A stretch of DNA of 64,000 bases from Moniliella sp. 'wahieum' (taxonomy: Eukaryota > Basidiomycota > Moniliellomycetes > Moniliellales > Moniliellaceae). This document shows, one piece after another, positions 57,651 to 64,000 of the stretch. Position 1 is the first letter of the stretch; each line of letters starts with the position of its first letter. Position numbers and translations under genes: made by a program. The stretch is taken from positions 62,001 to 126,000 of the forward strand of contig RSEE01000054.1 of the NCBI GenBank assembly GCA_003971905.1, in the 5' to 3' direction. The notes beneath the pieces are model-generated. The model saw only the letters and a list, made by a program, of their open reading frames with translations. It was not told the origin of the DNA and searched no databases.

Positions 57651-58690
57651 TCAATGCTTGCCGCCGGCCTTGATCATGTCCAAGAACGAGTCTTTCGATG
57701 CAAGACTCTTTTTCGTCCCTGGTGCCAGCGGGGGCTTTCCCATAACACTCCGCACCAGTCCAGACGTCTCCTCCTCCTCTGGAGGGGCAGCCGCTTGGCG
57801 CTGGGAGTCACGGATGACATTGAACAGCTTAACGACACCACGTTGTGCCACTTTGCGTAGCCGCTTCTCGTACCCACCCGAACCACCTTGGTCATCCCAT
57901 GCGGCTAGAGCGTCATCATCCAAAGGATTGCACCCCAGCGCAGGAGTAAGGGCGCCATCATAATTGACCACCTGCCCTGGTGGACCCCAAGAAGAGATGA
58001 CGTCCTTTACATGGGTCAATTCAAAAGCCTTCTTGCGCTCGGCTACCAGCTCCCGTTCCGCCTTCGAAGCAAGTGATGCCTTGGCGCCTGCACGATTGAT
58101 GTGCGGGCAAGAGCAAGGATGGGTCCCTGGGTCGAAGTAGTTTGTGCAGAAGGGGAAGAGACTCGAGCACGCTTCGCTGGCTGCGCAGGCACTTCGTGCG
58201 CTTCATCCTCCTCAACCTGCGAATCGGGGTCGTCCGCCTCAATACCCTGGTCAGAAGACGGCTGCGACCCTCCTCGTCTTCGTGGGCTAGAGCCACGGGC
58301 ATTGGCGCGGACGACCCGAGAAGGTCGAGAAGAGTGGCACCAAAAGCGGTCGGAGACACAGCGCGGCGTTTACGTTCTGTCAACATGATGGGGTTAGTGG
58401 TGTAAATTTAACAGGTAGTAGGTGAGTGGTGAAAGCATACTCTGGGTTTTCTTGCTCTTAGGGGCAGCATGGGCGGCACGAATTTCGTCCTCCGTGTCTG
58501 GTTCCGACTCGCTCTCGGACGCGCTAGAGTCTGAATCGGCATCGTTGTCGCTAGCAGGGTTCCGTTGTGGGGGCGGCCGGCGGCCAAGGGTGGAAGATGG
58601 CCTGGACGGGGCCAGCGCGCATGGAAAACTTAGACTTTGGTTGGGCCTGTCACCAGTGGGGTGTGAAGAGCGGGGGTGGGGCTTGGCCAT
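57651..58690 (-). CDS. RRP15: Rrp15-like ribosome biogenesis protein
   Basis: Nucleolar factor needed for pre-60S maturation. Start at 58690 gives [20 protein letters not shown], then an acidic Ser/Asp/Glu stretch ([20 protein letters not shown]) and an intron around 58.38-58.44 kb. Middle words are [20 protein letters not shown] and [20 protein letters not shown]. The diagnostic C-terminal Rrp15 region is [20 protein letters not shown], followed by the usual end [14 protein letters not shown] at 57651. At least two frame changes in the central acidic part. Head-to-head with VPS4, with 306 bp between the start codons. Confidence 0.88.
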
Positions 58691-58996
58691 GGCGGCAACT
58701 CAGAGGTGGTGCTTGTTGAAGCTGTGGATGTGCGTGGGTGCCATCAATTCATTCAAATGTCAATAACAACAAGTGGGGATTCCGAAAAAAAATATGGGAG
58801 GCGGGGGCGGAACGAATGGGTGGAATCGCGGGGGATGTACCCTGAGGTACCGCGAATTGCACCGACTGTCGATAGTCGCCGGACCCACTATCGCAGCCCA
58901 ATCTGGATGCGCCAGGGCCAAACGACTGCGTGGCCAATTCAACACCCAGCCGCCACTCCCGTCTCCACTTTCGTTGCCGCTACCTCCGTGTCTGTC

Positions 58997-60444
58997 ATGT
59001 CTAACAAGATCGACGTGCGTTTTTTCCCCTTCCTCGCATCCTTCCTAACGCCCTCACCCTCTTTTCTCTCCTGCACAGAAAGCGATCGAGCTCGTCCAGA
59101 AAGCGATCGAGGAAGACACAAAGCAGAACTACGAGGAGGCCTACAAGCTCTACCAGAATGCGCTCGACTTTTTTATGTTGGCACTCAAGTACGAGAAGAA
59201 CGACAGGCTCAAGACATGATCAAGAAAAAGATCACCGAGTACCTTGACCGTGCCGAGCAACTCAAATCCTATCTTGCCAAGCAGAATGAGGCTCAGTCCC
59301 GCCGCGCCGTTGGTGCCGATGGCGGTGGCAAGTCTGTCGGTGGTACAACGGGTGGAAAACACGATGACAAAGACGGTGTGGATGAGGAGACTAAGAAGCT
59401 CCGGGCGGGCCTTAGCTCAGCCATTCTTTCTGAGAAACCCAACGTACACTGGGACGACATTGCTGGTCTGGCTACTGCCAAGGAGGCGCTGAAAGAGGCC
59501 GTTATTATGCCCATCCTTCTCCCTCACCTCTTTACAGGAAAGCGCACTCCTTGGCGTGGTATTCTTCTTTACGGGCCACCAGGAACTGGTAAGAGCTTTT
59601 TGGCCAAGGCGTTGTAGCGACTGAGGCCAAATGCACCTTCTTTTCGGTCAGCTCGTCCGACCTGGTGAGCAAGTGGATGGGCGAGTCGGAGAGGCTGGTC
59701 AAGCAGCTCTTTGCCATGGCTCGCGAGTCCAAACCATCAATCATTTTCATCGATGAGGTCGATTCTCTTTGCGGGACGCGAGGTGAAGGAGAATCGGAGG
59801 CCTCTCGTCGGATTAAGACCGAGTTCTTGGTCCAGATGAACGGCGTGGGTAATGAGAACTCCGGCATCCTGGTCTTGGGTGCCACCAACATTCCTTGGGC
59901 TCTCGACATTGCGATTAAGCGGCGATTTGAGAAACGCATCTACATCCCTCTCCCGGACGTCCATGCTCGGCAAAAGATGTTCGAACTCAATGTGGGATCC
60001 ACACCTTGCCAACTGGCGCATTCTGATTGGCACCGTCTCGCGGTGGATACAGATGGGTATTCAGGATCGGATATTTCGGTATTGGTGCGTGACGCGATCA
60101 TGCAACCCTGCGCAAAGTGTCACGAGCGACGCACTTTAAGCAGATTCAGGCCCCCGAACGTCCCTCCCCAGAGGAACTGCGGGCGCAGGATTCGGACGGG
60201 CCTGAACCGGCTGAAACGGATTCGCATCCAGTAGATGAGGAGGTCACCACGCTCAGACATACTGGATGCCCCTGGGGACCACAGGCAGTGGAGAAGTCTT
60301 GGACCGAAGTTGATCCTACCGAGTTGATGGAGCCTCCGATCGTTTACGGAGACTTCGTCAAGGCCATCGCCTCCACGCCCCGACAGTTACACCGCCGACA
60401 TTGAGAAGCATGCCGAGTTCACTCAGGACGCCGGGATGGAGTAA
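58997..60444 (+). CDS. VPS4: Vps4 AAA-ATPase
   Basis: Disassembles ESCRT-III in multivesicular body sorting. MSNKID, a 64-bp GT-AG intron (59015-59078), then an MIT domain ([40 protein letters not shown]), linker, and AAA domain: [20 protein letters not shown], Walker A GPPGTGKS, Walker [13 protein letters not shown], sensor ATNIPWALD, and arginine-finger region [16 protein letters not shown]. The C-terminal helix DFVKAIAS and [17 protein letters not shown] end at 60444. Frame changes occur near 59.21 kb, 59.61 kb, 60.11 kb and 60.38 kb; the rest is strongly conserved. Confidence 0.95.
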
Positions 60445-61177
60445 GAGTATTCCCGGCCAACTAGATGCCCACCTACATTATATGTTCAAACTCGATTTAA
60501 GCAACACTGCCGTAGTAATGATATCTTGCAAAGCCCAAGTAGCACATATCATCCGTCAAAGTTCTCTGCCTAGTAAATGTGATCATTGTTGTCCCACGCT
60601 GTAGCGCACTCGTTGGCTGAACCAGCGAGCAGGTCCTCGAGGTCTTCGAGGGATCCAACAGCTGGGGAAAAGGGTATGCCACCAATCAGTCCTTCTCTCT
60701 AGTAGGGACGAAAAAAAACACCAGATCATGTCAATCATCATCAATCACAGTGAGCAGCATGAGCAAGAGTGGGGTGTAGGCCTGCTTTTCGACCAGATAG
60801 TATGTGTATATCAAGCCGATGAGTCTCGTACCGTGGCAGATCATCTCGAACATCCATCATTCCCATGTTAGTCCAACGGCGTTCCATGACTTCAAGCTTA
60901 CGGTTACGCGTTAACAAGCAAAACACACGCAGGATGAACGGCTCCGTTTAGACCCAGCGTTTCTTGTCCCAGCCTTAACCTCGTCAATGATATGGTTGCA
61001 GTATAGACATGTCGATGAGCTACAGAGAGGCTAGAGAATAGCCCTGCCCTCCAGGAAGGATATTGGAAGGAATACTACACCTGAGGACAAAAGCTTGGGC
61101 TAGACTAGTTGGGCGCGGCCCGCCACACTTCCTGATGATTGAGATCGCAGAAGAGCACACAAGACAAGCAGGACGAG
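60445..61177. other. Intergenic
   Basis: No gene recognised. Confidence 0.45.
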
Positions 61178-61750
61178 GGTACTCTCAACGTTGGGTGTTG
61201 AGTGTTGAGTGTTGAGCCTCAACGTTGAGCGTTGAGCTTCGCTTCGCTTTGAATACCACTGGTGGCGTATATAGTGGTGCCTCATATATCTCAGTTTTCA
61301 GTGTACTCAGATGGAGTGCTATAGACTGAACTCAATAATCGGAGGCCACCATTTAGTACTTGGCATCTGTCGAGTACGTTGAGTACGTAGAGTCCAGATC
61401 TCAGATCTAAGACATTCATACATTCACGCGTCACGCGTCACGTCAGATCATCGATCATCTCGATCATCGCCCATCGTGCATCGATCCTTCCTGTGTGATC
61501 GATGTGATACAGGATTCAGTATGTGTGACGGATGAGGTCGATGAGGCCCTGAAGCTGCCGTGAAGATCTGAGATCCTGAGATCCCCGAGATCCTGAGATA
61601 TCTCGTCTCTCAGAATCTCTGGCCTCTCATGCTCAGGTGCTCAGGCTAGGCCTTGTGGTCCTAGTACTACGTTCGAATGCACTTTTCTGGCCGTCTCCAG
61701 GGCATAATAGTATGTCATTGATGTCACTTGTCACATGTCACACGTCATAT
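61178..61750. repeat. Cluster of heptamer arrays (ACGT, GATC, TCGA, CGCG, CATG)
   Basis: Tandem GTTGAGT/TCAACGT-type units at 61.18-61.24 kb, TCACGCG and TCATCGA units at 61.43-61.48 kb, TGAGATC units at 61.56-61.61 kb, TCACATG units at 61.73-61.75 kb. TCATATA occurs near 61.285 and 61.748 kb. Confidence 0.75.
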
Positions 61751-63427
61751 ATATCGGCAACAAACTAAGAAAAAGCAGCCCAGACCTTCTCCCCCGCTTG
61801 TCAGTCTCAATGCCTCAAACTTGCCCCCATCACGACATCATCTGCATCATCGACATCCCTCACACGCTCTTTCTTGATATAAGTTGATCTTGGATCAATG
61901 ATTTTATTATTGGTATTGAGAGCATATCGAGCGCATTGTTTATGTGTGGAATATGCGTTTTTAAGAATCTCTGCCGATGCACTTGAGTCGCATACCTCTC
62001 CCCGCCTGAACGATCATCAGTTAAACATGGACCTCTAGCGGGACTGTCACTGTTACCGAAGGATCGCTACTCTCAGCTGTGCTGTTACATGTTCATGTTA
62101 TTTGGACTAAAATCAGTGGCCATTTTTCGTGTATTTGTATGGAGTGCGCGATCCTTGGTGTCACGGGCGGGCGCCGCCAGGGGGCCCGCCCTGGGGTTTT
62201 TGGGGTACAATCCCTTAGGCGACGGTAGGTCGACTCCGGTAGTTTCGGGCTTAGGCTGGTTGGTGTGCCCGAGCGGACCTAGGGACGAGGAGAGGCCTTT
62301 GGTGGGGCGGCTGCACGTGTGGCAAGGCTGCGTCTGCACCGGCTTGGGCCGTAGTAACGTGTCTGAAGCCTCCGGGACTTAGGGACGGGAGGAGGCAGCG
62401 GCGGACAAACACTGCCTTAACTGGGACTGGGAATCGCCGTGACCGAAGGAGGGCTCGCGCGATTGGACTGACGAAGGGCTGGAGGACGAGGTCGGAGGAG
62501 ATGTCGGACGCTAACAAGAGGAGCTGCCTGTACTGGATCAATTGGCTGGAAACGGGCAAGAGTCGGACAGGATAGGCGGGAAAGGGACGAAATGGAGGGT
62601 GGAGGAAAAAATCCCCCACCAACCGGGGGTACAGGCTTAATCAAAAAAGGGGAAAACAGACACAAAGGGGGTGTAGAAAGAAAGGCACGTCAAAAGAGGG
62701 GTTGATCGCCGCAGGCGCGATCGAGAAAGGAAAAAAGTGGTGACGGGCGACGGACGTCGCAAAGATACTGAATACAGTTGGTGGTCTCGTTTTGACCACC
62801 GACTTGGACTTGGGCGGGAGGCGACTGCTGTCGCGCGTACGCATGGCAACTCGGACCACCGTACTTAATTTAGCCAACCATCATCACACTTGGTTGGCCT
62901 GCGGTGCACGCTCTATGGGCATGTGCGGAGCAGGCGGGCCTTAGCTTGGGTCGGACCATCTCGTGTCCGCCGCAGCCCGTGACACTCCCAGACGATGATC
63001 GATGAACGCCACAGTCTGCGTTGAAGGCTGTTCAAAACTCATTATGTATGATGGACCTTGCCTTACTACTATCACCGCCGCCACCACCACCACAGCCACC
63101 ACCATCACAGCCACCACCATCACCTCGACCTTTGCGGATCCACTCCGGGTCCAACAACCCCGCACTCCGCAGCCCATTCTGGATTTATTATGTTCATCCC
63201 ACAATACCACCGTCTCCCTGTGTGTTCTCTCTACACTCACTCTCAGAGAGCAAGGATACCATATTCCTTCCTCTTTCGTACCCCTCTATCTCTGCTTCAC
63301 TGCTCGTCTGCCAATTCATCTCCATAATGTGAGTTCCACACCTCGGTCGCATAACCCGCGATGTTCTTGGTAGGGAAACTGACTATGGCTGCATTACCAA
63401 GTTTTCCTTTGAGAGGCAAACGCGTGC
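61751..63427. other. Long region without a recognised gene
   Basis: 62.12-62.95 kb differs in composition (G-rich runs, few heptamers) and has no recognisable ORF. An inverted repeat with 8-bp arms (GCCAACCA/TGGTTGGC) and 10-nt loop lies at 62873-62898. A triplet-based (CCACCATCA-like) repeat lies at 63.07-63.13 kb, upstream of the kinase gene. Confidence 0.4.
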
Positions 63428-64000
63428 ATGCACAACGATCTCGTCGGCAAACACATTGCAGGCGATCGACTCGAGTTTGTCTCCATCATTGGACTCGGCG
63501 CGTATGGAGTAGTTATTTGGCTCGCGATCTGAAGCACCCACTGCATTCTTCTCAAGAACATTGGACGTCCACTTCCATCCAAGCAATGCCCCATGGCGCT
63601 GCTGCTGCAACAGGATTGTACGCTGTCAAATGCCTACATCGCTTGGGGGGCCTCGCCTCGAGCACCTTTCCAACAGCGGGAGATTGCCCTACACAATCTG
63701 GCAGGCACCTACCCATCCGTGGTTACTCTTTATGAGGTACTTCAAGATGCTAGTTGCTACGTCATCATGGACTTTGTCCGGACGGAGATCTCTTCTCCAT
63801 GATCACAGAGAAACATCGGTATTCCGTACAAGGGACAAATCCACCGGGGTCGTCTTCCTCCCACGAGGGCATGTTTCGTGGTTGAGGACGACGAGTATTT
63901 GACAGCGAGGACTGAGATGGATGCCACCATCAAGGATGTCTTTGGGCAGATTGTTCAAGCCGTCGAATATTGCCATGGTCTTGGAATTTACCACCGTGAC
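63428..64000 (+). CDS. Ser/Thr kinase, Ran1/Sks1/Vhs1-like (cut by window end)
   Basis: N-terminal half of a kinase of the Ran1/Pat1-Sks1-Vhs1 group, which acts in nutrient response and, in some yeasts, the choice between growth and meiosis. The ATG at 63428 gives MHNDLVGKHIAGDRLEFVSI. The glycine loop is IGLGAYGVV, followed by LARDL, the ATP-lysine in LYAVKCLHR, a QQREIALHNLAGTYPSVVTL helix, VIMDF, and the family-typical IKDVFGQIVQAVEYCHGLGI with YHRD of the catalytic loop at the window edge. Three or four frame changes, plus a possible intron or insert between the glycine loop and the lysine (63.53-63.60 kb). Confidence 0.82.

Noticed and set aside
7540-60444. Large-scale pseudogenisation of the region
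   Set aside because: The damaged genes include many essential single-copy ones, conservation continues across each frame change, and shifts favour base runs; sequence error is simpler.

Overview
This window looks like nuclear DNA of a filamentous or yeast-like fungus, most likely a basidiomycete. Conserved genes carry short GT-AG introns (54-88 bp where both ends could be placed). The protein kinase C reads DYG in place of DFG, as in fungal Pkc1, and there is a fungal AcuK/ERT1-type Zn2Cys6 regulator. I would not name a genus from sequence alone.

Layout. 1-7.5 kb: no recognisable gene, dense arrays of 7-bp repeats. 7.5-10.0 kb (+): AcuK/ERT1/RDS2-like zinc-cluster factor with a PAS segment. 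11.4-12.9 kb (+): Nop2 rRNA methyltransferase. 13.8-15.8 kb (+): Sch9-like C2-AGC kinase. 16.4-18.2 kb (-): unknown Pro/Ala-rich protein. 19.7-20.3 kb (+): mitochondrial ribosomal protein bL32m. 20.6-22.3 kb (+): Nmd3. 22.4-23.4 kb (-): inorganic pyrophosphatase. 24.1-25.4 kb (+): pyruvate dehydrogenase E1 beta. 25.9-27.6 kb (-): proteasome Rpn3. 28.0-29.5 kb (-): gamma-tubulin, divergent from fibrillarin (29.8-30.8 kb, +). 32.3-36.3 kb (-): a very large low-complexity hypothetical with several dipeptide repeats. 36.66-42.22 kb: a Ty1/copia retrotransposon fossil, minus strand, with LTRs identical as read and a 5-bp target duplication. 46.0-49.2 kb (+): Pkc1. 49.9-50.8 kb (+): short-chain dehydrogenase. 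51.5-54.3 kb (-): unknown protein with a predicted coiled-coil tail. 54.5 kb (+): intron-bearing tRNA-Val. 55.9-56.9 kb (+): single-lobe DEAD-box-like protein. 57.7-58.7 kb (-): Rrp15, divergent from Vps4 (59.0-60.4 kb, +). 63.4 kb to the edge (+): Ran1/Sks1-type kinase. Two solo LTRs related to the copia element lie at 44.98 and 54.98 kb.

Themes. Several genes serve ribosome synthesis or translation (Nop2, Nmd3, fibrillarin, Rrp15, bL32m), and three are signalling kinases (Sch9-like, Pkc1, Ran1/Sks1-like). Nearly every conserved gene changes reading frame one or more times inside otherwise well-preserved protein, often by loss of one base in a homopolymer or doublet. That pattern fits uncorrected long-read sequence better than mass pseudogenisation, so the gene spans below are models read across such frame changes.

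The most unusual feature is the intergenic repeat grammar. The short tandem repeats are almost all built from 7-bp units of the form T(C/G)A followed by a 4-base palindrome, for example TCA-CTAG, TCA-CATG, TGA-AGCT, TGA-TGCA, TCA-GTAC, TCA-ACGT, TGA-TTAA. Different palindromes occupy the same 7-nt register, and the set is closed under reverse complement.
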